NCBI GenBank assembly: GCA_031291445.1
Contig: JARLJA010000031.1
Location: 27,634-91,633 of the forward strand
Length of the DNA: 64,000 nt
Direction: 5' to 3'
Source of the DNA: Xanthobacteraceae bacterium
GTDB lineage: Bacteria > Pseudomonadota > Alphaproteobacteria > Rhizobiales > Xanthobacteraceae
Below are positions 1 to 7,986 of the stretch, piece after piece. The notes under the pieces were generated by a model. It made no database searches and was not told the DNA's origin. It worked only from the letters and a program-made list of their open reading frames with translations. Position 1 is the first letter of the stretch. Each line of letters begins with the position of its first letter. The translations under genes were made by a program, and so were the position numbers.

Positions 1-192
1 TCACCCCTGCTGTTTGGGTGGCTCATCGGAACCGGTCAAAGCATCAATGTCAGCATCGGATACGCGATCGCGGCGGCACTGCTCATCGCGGCGGCCGGGA
101 CGGAATGGCGGTTCGGCATTGACGCCGAAGGCGCCTCGCTGGAAAGCATCGCACCGCCGCTGTCGCGGACACCCGCCGCCGGGCGCACCTGA
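1..192 (+). CDS. MFS transporter, C-terminal end (partial)
   Basis: Frame 1 is open from the window edge to a TGA at 190-192 and encodes the last 63 residues of a protein cut by the window. The segment contains a hydrophobic helix (FGWLIGTG, then GYAIAAALLIAAA) followed by a polar tail (residues about 34-63), the usual end of a 12-helix major facilitator transporter. It converges on the decarboxylase gene ending at 224, with only 31 bases between. The substrate cannot be judged from the tail. The overlapping minus-strand frame at 1-222 has no protein-like features, whereas this frame reads as membrane protein throughout. The family call is from recognition of the tail, not an alignment. Confidence 0.6.
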   Translation, partial: SPLLFGWLIGTGQSINVSIGYAIAAALLIAAAGTEWRFGIDAEGASLESIAPPLSRTPAAGRT

Positions 193-223
193 AGGATCCC
201 CGCGGGAGATCGATGCAGCCATC

Positions 224-1666
224 TCAGGGCAGATCGCGGGCCACCTCTTCGAGGTCGCTCACAAAGCGGTCGATGGTCCCGCGCGTGGTGCGGTGGTTGA
301 CGATGGCGCAGCGGATCACCGCCTTGCCGTCCAGCAGCGTGATCGAGGGAGCGGCGCGGCCGCTGACATGCAGGCGCTCGACGATCCGGCGATTGCGCGC
401 GTCGGCATCCGCTCCCGTCGCCGAGAAGCAGACGATGTTGAGCGCGACCGGCGCGCTCAATGCGAAGTCCGGATGGGCCTGCAGGCGGCCTTCCAGGTAT
501 TTGGCGAGGTCGCAGGTCTGCGCCATGCAATTGCCGAGATGTTCGGTGCCGAACACCTGCAGCGTGAACCAGGTCTTCAGGGCCCGAAAACCACGCGACA
601 GGTCCGGGCCGAGGTCGCAGGGCCAGGTCTCTCCCGCCGCCAGCCCGACATCCGATCGCGTGAGATAGCCGTTGGCGCTGGCGAAGGTGCGCCGCTGGGC
701 CGCCCCGTCGCGGACCAGCACGAAGCCCGCGTCGTAGGGGACATGGGCCCATTTGTGGAAGTCGAAGGCGATCGAATCGGCGAGCTCGATTCCGGCGATC
801 CGGGGCCGCATCGTGGGCGAGAATGCCAGCAAGGCGCCGAACGCTCCGTCGACGTGAAACCACAGGTCGCTCTGCCGGCAGAACCCGGCGAGCTGCGCCA
901 GCGGATCGATCGCCCCGATGTCGACCGATCCAGCGGTGCCGACGACCAGAAACGGCTTCAGCCCGCGGCGACGATCGGCAGCGACCGCGGCTTCGAGATC
1001 CGCAAGCCGCATCGCCCCGTCGGCGCCGCAGGCAACGAGCCGCAGATGATCCGAACCAAGCCCGGAGAGCTGCATGGCTTGGGCAATGCAACCGTGCGCG
1101 GCCTTCGACGCGTAGGCGACGAGCTGCGGCCCTCCGACGATTCCCCTGCTGCGTACGTCGTCGCCGAGCGCGTGATTTCGCGCCACCAGCAAGGCGAGGA
1201 AATTCGCCATCGAGGTCCCGGTGACGAACACGCCCGCCGCGGTGTCGGGAAACCGGAACGCGCGCTGCATCCACCGCGTGACCTGGCGCTCGACCTCGAT
1301 CCCGATATGGTTGCGGCCGCCGCAATTGGCGTTCAGCCCCGCCGCGAGCATCTCGGCAATCATTCCGACCGGCGTGCCGGCGCCGTGCACCCAACCCATG
1401 AAGGCAGGATGGGTGTTTCCGGTGGCGTAAGGTTTGATCAGCCTGTCGAAGTCTCCCAGGACATCCGCGAAGTCACGGCCTGCGACGGGAAGGTCCGCGT
1501 CGAACTGCCGGCGAACGTCGTCGGGGGCCTCGACCCAGACGGCGCGATCCCGCACCGTCCGCAGGAATCCCACCATGTCGTCGAGCGCGCGATGGCCGAG
1601 GCCGGCGAACGCATCCCAGTCGCGCGGATCGAGATCGAGCGCGCGATCCTCTTCGCCACGCGGCAT
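224..1666 (-). CDS. Pyridoxal-phosphate dependent decarboxylase (group II)
   Basis: A 480-residue fold-type I PLP enzyme of the aromatic amino acid/glutamate decarboxylase family. Visible landmarks are the entry region THPAFMGWVHG, the cofactor Asp region FHVDGAFGALLAF, and the Schiff-base lysine in DFHKWAHVPYDAGF. The expected reaction is CO2 removal from an amino acid in the cytoplasm; the substrate is not readable from sequence. The start at 1666 was chosen because a GAGGGA ribosome site lies just upstream, overlapping the stop of the preceding gene, which ends 11 bases away. The two genes are therefore almost certainly cotranscribed and probably act on a shared pathway. Confidence 0.85.
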   Translation of the reverse strand: MPRGEEDRALDLDPRDWDAFAGLGHRALDDMVGFLRTVRDRAVWVEAPDDVRRQFDADLPVAGRDFADVLGDFDRLIKPYATGNTHPAFMGWVHGAGTPVGMIAEMLAAGLNANCGGRNHIGIEVERQVTRWMQRAFRFPDTAAGVFVTGTSMANFLALLVARNHALGDDVRSRGIVGGPQLVAYASKAAHGCIAQAMQLSGLGSDHLRLVACGADGAMRLADLEAAVAADRRRGLKPFLVVGTAGSVDIGAIDPLAQLAGFCRQSDLWFHVDGAFGALLAFSPTMRPRIAGIELADSIAFDFHKWAHVPYDAGFVLVRDGAAQRRTFASANGYLTRSDVGLAAGETWPCDLGPDLSRGFRALKTWFTLQVFGTEHLGNCMAQTCDLAKYLEGRLQAHPDFALSAPVALNIVCFSATGADADARNRRIVERLHVSGRAAPSITLLDGKAVIRCAIVNHRTTRGTIDRFVSDLEEVARDLP

Positions 1667-1677
1667 CGGCAGATCCC

Positions 1678-3267
1678 TCAAGCGGTCAGAAGCGCGTCGG
1701 ACGCCCGGTCGTGACGGCTGTTGACATAGAGCCACTTCAGAAAGAGCGCATTGAGGTCGGCGGCCAGCGGCGCGAAGGCCTCGTCGAAATCCCGTCCCTC
1801 GCCCACTCTCTCGCCGACTGCGATGACGTGGGGCGCGCTCAGGCACACACGGAGCGCGCTGCGCTGCCCGACCACGACCGGCTGGCCGACATGATAGGCG
1901 CGACCACGCAGGTCAGCGAGGTCGGAGTGCAACGGGCTCCTCAGCGCGCGATGCAGGACCTCCGCCGGAACGGCCGTTCCCGACGCCGGCAGCGTGACGA
2001 TCGGAAAGATCGTCTGACGTCCCGTTTCATCGAGCAGATCCTCGTCGAGCAGATCGAAACTGGTGCAGGAGCCGACAACCTGGCGAATGAGCGTCGCAAA
2101 GCGCACGGCGACGTGCTCGCGCAGCCCGCGATCGAGCGCAAACAGTGCCTCCAACTCGGCCAGGGCGGCCTCCCAGCGCAACCCCAGCCCGATATTGGCG
2201 GGCATCCCGAACCGGACGTTCAACGCGCCCCGCAGCACCGCAGGCCAATCGGCGGCGGCGGAATAGGCGAAAATGCCCGGCGGCAGGGCGAGCAGGCGCA
2301 GTCTGTCGACGATCGCGGGCGGCAGCAGGACGGCGCCCGCGAACGGCGGTCCGCCGGCGAACTTCGAACCGGTGACCATGACGATGAAGCCGGAATCGAG
2401 GTCGCTTCGGATCTGTTCGGGCGAGCACCGCAACTGGCAGCTGTCGACCGCTACGAGAACGCGGTCCCCGTATTTTGCCTGCAACGCCAGGGCGGTCTCG
2501 CGGCGCGGGCCGAAGCGATTGGTCTTCGAACAGCCGAGCACGTGAACCAGCACGCTGCGATCCCGCGACCTGGCGGCCTCGACGCCGGCCACCACCTCAT
2601 CATCGATCGCGTCGATTGAAAGCGCCTCGCCCGCCGGACCACGAATGGCAACCGCCACCACTTCGGTATCGACCGCCGACAGTCCATCCAGCAACTGACC
2701 GCGCGGGACCTGGTCGGCAAACGGTGCCGTGCCGAGAAAGTGCCGTCCTTCCGCCGCCAGCGGCACCCCGCTGCCGGTCTCGGTCGGTGCGACCACCACG
2801 CTGGTCAGCGGCGCGGCAAGCAGATTCCCGGCGATGACGCGGACAATCAGCTCCGCCTCGGTCCCCGACGCGCAAAGGATGGCGCCGGCGCCCGGCACGC
2901 CGAACAAGGCCAGCAGCCGGTCGCGGATTCGATCGAACCAGGCCGACACCGCCGAATCGGTGTCGCCCGCGGTGAGGCCTTGAAATGCGAGAAGCGCCGC
3001 GTCATAGCCCCGCGGCGAGATCGCGGTAGCGGTCGACGACGAGAACCACACCTCATCGGACGCGCGTCCGGAGGGAATACCGTAGCGGTTGCGCCCGGTG
3101 GCCGGATCGGTGGCGATCCTCTCGTCACCGCCGCTGGTCAGGACGGCTTCGAACAGGCGAAGATCGACGCCGGCCCCATCGAGATCTGCGCGGCCTCGGA
3201 CGACATCGGACCTGAATCCGGAAAAGCCCTTCAAACGGGCCAAGGCGCGCGAGAAACTGTCATCCAT
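1678..3267 (-). CDS. PLP-dependent enzyme, class V/decarboxylase-like, function unknown
   Basis: A 529-residue protein starting at the ATG at 3267. The middle shows fold-type I PLP features: ILCASGTEAELIV (phosphate-binding turn), VAVDSCQLRCS (cofactor Asp), and VTGSKFAGGPPFAGAV with the likely Schiff-base Lys. It resembles aminotransferase class V and decarboxylase families but lacks a diagnostic substrate motif. It sits directly upstream of, and nearly overlaps, a second PLP enzyme. That pairing suggests consecutive or heteromeric steps in amine or amino acid metabolism. An upstream extension of 33 codons is possible but is low-complexity and cysteine/arginine rich, so it was not used. Confidence 0.7.
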   Translation of the reverse strand: MDDSFSRALARLKGFSGFRSDVVRGRADLDGAGVDLRLFEAVLTSGGDERIATDPATGRNRYGIPSGRASDEVWFSSSTATAISPRGYDAALLAFQGLTAGDTDSAVSAWFDRIRDRLLALFGVPGAGAILCASGTEAELIVRVIAGNLLAAPLTSVVVAPTETGSGVPLAAEGRHFLGTAPFADQVPRGQLLDGLSAVDTEVVAVAIRGPAGEALSIDAIDDEVVAGVEAARSRDRSVLVHVLGCSKTNRFGPRRETALALQAKYGDRVLVAVDSCQLRCSPEQIRSDLDSGFIVMVTGSKFAGGPPFAGAVLLPPAIVDRLRLLALPPGIFAYSAAADWPAVLRGALNVRFGMPANIGLGLRWEAALAELEALFALDRGLREHVAVRFATLIRQVVGSCTSFDLLDEDLLDETGRQTIFPIVTLPASGTAVPAEVLHRALRSPLHSDLADLRGRAYHVGQPVVVGQRSALRVCLSAPHVIAVGERVGEGRDFDEAFAPLAADLNALFLKWLYVNSRHDRASDALLTA

Positions 3268-3449
3268 GGCTTTGGTTTCTCGGGCACTTTGCGCGCGACA
3301 CCGACCATGGCAGCATAGGCATACCGCGCGAGCCTTACCTCGTGGTCCGCAGATTCCTGTGGACAACGTTTAAACCAACTGATTCGGCAAGGTTTTGCAA
3401 CCGCAAACCATTGACGTGGTGTGCGGATCGTAACTCTCCCGGCAGCTGT

Positions 3450-3480
3450 CGCCGGGTGGGGGGCGCTACCCCCCGGCGGG
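3450..3480 (-). terminator. GC-rich inverted repeat at the end of the yeiH operon
   Basis: On the minus strand the run GGGGGG, a short TAG-containing loop and CCCCCC form a stem over the stop codon of the 50-residue gene. A second inverted repeat, CCGGC...GCCGG around AGCTG, follows at about 3439-3455. There is no strong T-run, so termination by this hairpin is likely but unproven. Confidence 0.4.
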
Positions 3481-3618
3481 CAGGAAGTGGTTCAGCACTG
3501 CGAGCAGAACCAGCAAGGTCACGCCGATGCCGAGGCTCCAGCCGATCAGCTTCTTCTCGACCGGCAACAGCGGCTCGGGCACGTTCTGCGGAGGGGGCGG
3601 CACGGGGGATCCGGTCAT
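3466..3618 (-). CDS. Small single-pass membrane protein downstream of yeiH-like gene
   Basis: A 50-residue frame from the ATG at 3618 to TAG at 3466-3468. The N-terminus is proline-rich (PVPPPP), a KK pair follows, and residues about 24-45 form one membrane helix (GWSLGIGVTLLVLLAVLNHF). It starts nine bases after the stop of the YeiH-type transporter gene and continues on the same strand, so it is probably translated from the same message. A GC-rich inverted repeat overlaps its stop codon. No family is recognised. A small accessory subunit or stability factor of the transporter is an inference from position only. Confidence 0.55.
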   Translation of the reverse strand: MTGSPVPPPPQNVPEPLLPVEKKLIGWSLGIGVTLLVLLAVLNHFLPAGG

Positions 3619-3627
3619 GGTGTCGAC

Positions 3628-5103
3628 TCAGCTTGCCAGCGGCGGCTTGATGCCGCTGAAGAACAGCCAGGAAATCAGCAACCCGACCCAGATCACGAAG
3701 CCGAACAGGCTGACGAAATAGACCGCGGCAAGCTTGCCGAAACCCTGCTGCCACAGCTTGCGGAAATCCGACAGCACGCCGATCGAGAAGAAGGTCAGGA
3801 TGAAGAAGATCACGCGGAAGACGTTGGCCTCGCCGGCCGCCGCGGGGAGCGCCTTGGCGACGGCGGGCGGGCCACCCAGTGCGAGCCACAGCGCCGCGGC
3901 GAACACCACCAGGAAGCCGAGGATGAACTTGGGGAAACGCTGCCAGATCTCGGCGGGCCTGGCCCGGTCAGGCCCCCTGTCGATGTGATTGGTCCAGATG
4001 TAGCCGAGTATGAAGGCCCAGACGCCGATGAAGATGTCGATGAACACCTTGACGGTAGCGGTGGTCGCCAGGATCCAGCCCGGCTGGTAGTGCACGCCTT
4101 CGGCAGCGGCCTTGGCCGTGATCAGCGCCTCGGTGATCCCGCCGCCCGCCACGGCGGCGCCGTCGGTCTTCACGGCGAGCCCGATCCAGGCCCCGGCCAC
4201 CAGCGGCTCCTGCCACAGGAAGGTCTGGGCCAGGACCGGAAGGATCAGGACCTCGACCACCGCGAAGACGACCACCAGCGACGACACCAGAATGGCACCC
4301 TGGGGGCGGGGGCGGATGGCGCCGCCGGTGGCGATCGCGGCCGCGACACCGCAGATGGAGATCCCGGATGCCAGCGGCACGGACCATTCGCGGCTGAAGC
4401 CGAACCATTTGCGCGCCACGTAATAGACCACTGCCCAGTAGATCAGATAGGCCTCGATGATCGCGGCAACTCCGCGCAACAGGATCGACGACGCGAGGTT
4501 GAGGCGGCCCGCGGCGGTCACGGCGACGGTCGCGCCCAGGATGACGATGGCGATCTTGATGTAGAATTCCGGGCGGATCGCCTCCTTCAACCATTCGGCG
4601 AAGCGCGGGAAGAAGTTGGCGATCACGAGCCCGGCCAGCAGCGCCACGATGAAGCCGCCCTCGTTGGTGAGCTTCAACGACCAGGTGACGCCGAATTTCT
4701 GCTGTTCGGCCGGGGTCACCGCCGCGAGGTGCGCGTAGCTGCCGACAATCCAGCTCGCATAGGCGATCGCGAACACCACGGTGAAGGCGGCGGCGAATTT
4801 TCTGACGTTGGCGCCCAGCGCGTAAATCGAAGCACTCAGGACCGCGACGAGCGCCACGTAGGTCGCCAGCAACGCCCCCGCGCCACCGAGCCAGCCGTAA
4901 CCCTTGGCGACGGGACTCAAGGCCTGGGACAGATCCGAATAGACCGCGGTGGTGACCGCCCAGCCGAGCAGGTCGACGCCGCCGACGCTGCCGAGCGCCA
5001 GCGCAAAGACCAGCAGGCCGATCACCACCGCCAGCCAGTCCTCGGTCAACGTGGTCGTCTTGATCGCGATCGGTTGCGATGCGTTGATGGTCAGGTCTGA
5101 CAT
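3628..5103 (-). CDS. YeiH/UPF0324-type putative sulfate exporter
   Basis: A 491-residue polytopic inner-membrane protein with about twelve hydrophobic helices. Glycine-rich stretches typical of the UPF0324 (YeiH) family are visible: SGISICGVAAAIATGGAI and AVKTDGAAVAGGGITEA. Members are annotated as putative sulfate or sulfonate exporters; the transported ion is not experimentally settled. It is longer than the usual roughly 340 residues, with extra N-terminal helices. The start ATG at 5103 faces the glycosylase-like gene at 5353 across a 249-base divergent region. A small membrane protein gene follows nine bases after the stop. Confidence 0.8.
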   Translation of the reverse strand: MSDLTINASQPIAIKTTTLTEDWLAVVIGLLVFALALGSVGGVDLLGWAVTTAVYSDLSQALSPVAKGYGWLGGAGALLATYVALVAVLSASIYALGANVRKFAAAFTVVFAIAYASWIVGSYAHLAAVTPAEQQKFGVTWSLKLTNEGGFIVALLAGLVIANFFPRFAEWLKEAIRPEFYIKIAIVILGATVAVTAAGRLNLASSILLRGVAAIIEAYLIYWAVVYYVARKWFGFSREWSVPLASGISICGVAAAIATGGAIRPRPQGAILVSSLVVVFAVVEVLILPVLAQTFLWQEPLVAGAWIGLAVKTDGAAVAGGGITEALITAKAAAEGVHYQPGWILATTATVKVFIDIFIGVWAFILGYIWTNHIDRGPDRARPAEIWQRFPKFILGFLVVFAAALWLALGGPPAVAKALPAAAGEANVFRVIFFILTFFSIGVLSDFRKLWQQGFGKLAAVYFVSLFGFVIWVGLLISWLFFSGIKPPLAS

Positions 5104-5352
5104 TTTCGGAATCCCTGCGCCCCGCGCGCGAATCCTCTCCCGCGCGCCGGCGCGGCCAAGGGGCTGACACCCGGACTATGGCGACGGTTCGAAAGCCTTT
5201 GCAAACAAACAGTATTTCTAAATTCGCGTGATTCTTGAAATGGATCTGTCGCCAAAGGCATATTTCGGGAAAAAGATCTCGGCGGCTGCGCGCGGGCAAT
5301 CCGGATGGTGTCCTGCGGCAGGTCCCGGGTTCGTTGCGGGAGAGAGACGGCC

Positions 5353-6072
5353 ATGACGTCATTCAAGAAAATCCGCGCCCGCGCCGAGAAGCGCAAGGGC
5401 GGCGCCGACGCCCTGGCGCGATTGCTGCCGCCGGCGCCAGACCCCAAGGCGCTCGCCCGGCTGGCGGACGATCGCGTGCTGTCGGAAATGGCCAAGCGGG
5501 TCTTTTCGGCGGGCTTCGCCTGGAGTGTCATCGAGGCGAAGTGGCCCGGTTTCGAGGAGGCCTTTCTCGCTTTTGAGCCCGGCCGGCTGACGCTCATGCC
5601 GGACGACTATTGGGACGCGCTTCTGAAGGACACGCGCATCGTCCGCAACGGCGCCAAGATCATGTCGGTGCGCGCCAATGCCGGTTTCGTGTGCGACATC
5701 GCGCGGGAGCACGGCAGCTTCGGCAAGCTGCTCGCGAATTGGCCGTCGTCGGACGAAATCGGGCTGCTCGACCTGCTGGCTGTGCGCGGCAGCCGACTGG
5801 GCGGCAACACCGGCCAGATGCTGCTGCGCTTCATCGGCTGGGACTGCTTCGTCACCTCGAAGGACGTCGTCGCCTGCCTGCGCGACGCCGGCGTCGACGT
5901 CGCCGAAGAGATCAAGTCGAAGCGCGATCTCGCCAGGGTGCAGGCGCAGTTCAACGCCTGGGCCGAGGAGACCGGCCTGCCCAACCGCCATCTCTCGCGC
6001 ATCTGCGCGATGTCGATCGGGGAGAACCAGGCGATGGAGAAGCTCGCCGGTCTCGCGGGCGGCGAGGCGTGA
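5353..6072 (+). CDS. Tag-like DNA-3-methyladenine glycosylase I family protein
   Basis: A 239-residue cytoplasmic protein starting at the ATG at 5353, preceded by GGGAGAGAG. The core matches the adenine glycosylase family: FSAGFAWSVIEAKWPGF, then DTRIVRNGAKIMSVRANAG, then a conserved C-terminal region with FIGWDCFVTS. Family members excise alkylated bases in DNA repair. This protein lacks the Cys/His zinc-binding N- and C-terminal residues seen in E. coli Tag, so it belongs to a divergent branch whose activity may differ. It stands alone, convergent with the damaged MFS gene at 6119. Confidence 0.75.
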   Translation: MTSFKKIRARAEKRKGGADALARLLPPAPDPKALARLADDRVLSEMAKRVFSAGFAWSVIEAKWPGFEEAFLAFEPGRLTLMPDDYWDALLKDTRIVRNGAKIMSVRANAGFVCDIAREHGSFGKLLANWPSSDEIGLLDLLAVRGSRLGGNTGQMLLRFIGWDCFVTSKDVVACLRDAGVDVAEEIKSKRDLARVQAQFNAWAEETGLPNRHLSRICAMSIGENQAMEKLAGLAGGEA

Positions 6073-6118
6073 CATCGGCGGCCGCCGGCGCCGAAGGCGC
6101 ACGGAGCGGATGAGGCGA

Positions 6119-7349
6119 TCACTCGAGCTCCTCGACATGACGCAGCGCGGGAAACAAACGCATCCACAACAAGGCGATCGCGATGGTGCCCAGACCGCCC
6201 AGTACCGCCGACGGCACCGCGCCGATCAACGCCGCGACCATGCCGCTCTCGAATTCTCCGAGCTGGTTCGACGCATTGATGAACAGGAAATTGACGGCGC
6301 CGACACGGCCGCGCATCGCATCGGGGGGTAGCGAGTTGCACCAGCGAGAGCCGGATCACCACGCTGACCGTGTCGGCGGCGCCCATGACCGCGAGGCCGA
6401 TCAGCGACAGCCACAGCGAGCTCGACAGCGCGAACACCACGGTCGCCACGCCGAACGCGATCACCGCCTGGAACATGCGCATGCCCACCCGACGGCGGAT
6501 GGTGTGACGCGCGAGCACCAACGTCATCGCCAGCGCCCCGACCGCCGGAGCGCCGCGCAGCACGCCGAGCCCCCAGGGACCGGTGTGAAGAATGTCGCGG
6601 GCGTAGATCGGCAGCAGCGCTGTGGCGCCGCCCAGCAGCACCGCGAACAGGTCCAGCGAAATGGTGCCCAGGATGGTCGGGTTGCTGCGGACGAAGCGCA
6701 CGCCCTCGAACAGCGCGCCGACGCTCGGCGGCTCCCTGGCCTCGACCGCGTGGTCGAGACGCATCGCACCGACCAGCAGCGCCGCCACCAGCCAGAGCAC
6801 CGCCATCGCGGCGTAGGGCGCGCCCGGCGACAGCGCGTAGGCGATACCACCCAGCGCGGGACCGGTGATGGTCGCGACCTGGGCGCCGGCGGTGAACACC
6901 GAGGTAGCCTGCTGCACCCGGCCACCGGGCGCAGCCGCCGGCAGCAGCGCCGCGCCGGCGGGGCTTTCGAAGGCGGTCGCGGTGCCGAAGGCGAGCAGCG
7001 CGACGAAGATCATCGGCACGGTCAACCACCCGCCGAGGCTGCTCCACGTCAACACGGCTGCCGTCAGCCCCTCGGCGATCTGGCAGGCCTGCATGACGCG
7101 CTTGCGGTCGTAGCGATCGGCGGCGTGGCCCGCCACGAACACGAGGACCGCCGTCGGCAGGAACTGAATGAGCCCGGCCAGCCCAAGATAAAACGCACTG
7201 CCGGTGAGGTCGTAGATCAGCCAGCCGTTGGCCACCGTGGCGATCTGTGCGGCAAACCGCGACAGGCTGCGGCCGGCGAAGAAGACCAGAAAAGGCTGAT
7301 GGCGCAGCAGGGACCCGATCCCCGGAGCCGGCGGCGGTGAGCTGGACAA
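6119..7349 (-). pseudogene. MFS exporter (EntS-like) broken by a one-base frameshift
   Basis: The reading frame from about 7349 encodes an MFS protein (LLRHQPFLVFFAGRSLSRF, then DRYDRKRVMQ and ten or so helices). It runs out of frame at a run of six G (plus strand 6323-6328). The expected continuation, DAMRGRVGAVNFLF to VEELE and a stop at 6119, is intact in the next frame. Five bases in that run would restore a single protein of about 409 residues. It is either a recent inactivating insertion or a homopolymer sequencing error. The start is also weak (TTG at 7349, no ATG nearby). The intact form would be a 12-helix drug/siderophore exporter of the MFS_3 type. Confidence 0.8.
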
Positions 7350-7623
7350 CGGACGGGGCCCGGAGGTTGACGACGACGGTGGACGGGACCGGACCCCACG
7401 AGGGATCCGCGGCCCCTTTTACCGGATCGACAATCGGGGCCAAGGGCCCGGTTCAATCTTTGGCTCGCCGGAGGATCCGGCCGGGCGGCTGTCACCACCC
7501 GGCTCCCATGGTGACAACCGCGATGGCGCCGACATCGCAGGCCGCGGCATCGGCCACGACCGATGATGTCGTGGTACGCTATCCACGTTGGCCCAATGAT
7601 CGGCTTGCCGAGACGGAGACCCC

Positions 7624-7848
7624 ATGAAAGCGCCCAAGACCGCAGACGAACTCGCTGGCCTGGTCGAGGCCGAACTCGCCCAGCACCACGCCATTCCGGC
7701 CGGCTTCCGCCTGCACGTTGTCCGTGATGGAACTTCCTGGAGGGTCCACGCGCCGCTCGATCCGGAGGCCCCGGAACGCGGCGAACTGGTCGCCCACGCG
7801 GTCGAACTCGGCGACGAGCTGGCGCGGCATTACGATCTGGCGGAGTGA
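7624..7848 (+). CDS. Small conserved hypothetical protein (74 aa)
   Basis: A 74-residue acidic soluble protein beginning with MKAPKTADELAGLVEAELAQ, starting seven or so bases after a GGAG ribosome site. Predicted to be alpha-beta-alpha: an N-terminal helix, a central strand pair (FRLHVVRDGTSWRVHAP) and a C-terminal helix (VELGDELARHYDL). No catalytic motif or membrane segment is present. I do not recognise a named family, though proteins of this appearance occur in Bradyrhizobium relatives. It is monocistronic and is followed by a bidirectional hairpin. Confidence 0.6.
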   Translation: MKAPKTADELAGLVEAELAQHHAIPAGFRLHVVRDGTSWRVHAPLDPEAPERGELVAHAVELGDELARHYDLAE

Positions 7849-7919
7849 GCCGGCGGTCCGGGGCAACGGCAGCAAACCCGGCACCGGGCGGCTGTCGTCG
7901 ATCAATCCCGACGAAAGAA

Positions 7920-7947
7920 AATCCCGCGAACTTGCGTTCGCGGGATT
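7920..7947. terminator. Perfect 12-bp hairpin between convergent genes
   Basis: AATCCCGCGAAC (7920-7931), loop TTGC, then the exact complement at 7936-7947. On the minus strand the stem is followed by TTCTTTC, a good intrinsic terminator for the porin gene. On the plus strand it also closes the 74-residue gene, with a weaker T-run. Confidence 0.85.
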
Positions 7948-7986
7948 GTTCGTCTGGACGGCGATTAAGTCGCCGCGGTCGCGCAC

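Noticed and set aside
1-222. Minus-strand 73-residue frame just after the decarboxylase stop
   Set aside because: Gly/Arg-rich, unlike a protein; the same DNA encodes the end of a membrane transporter on the plus strand.
14-1714. Plus-strand frame of 566 codons over the decarboxylase gene
   Set aside because: Shadow of the real minus-strand PLP enzyme; no domain and no ribosome site.
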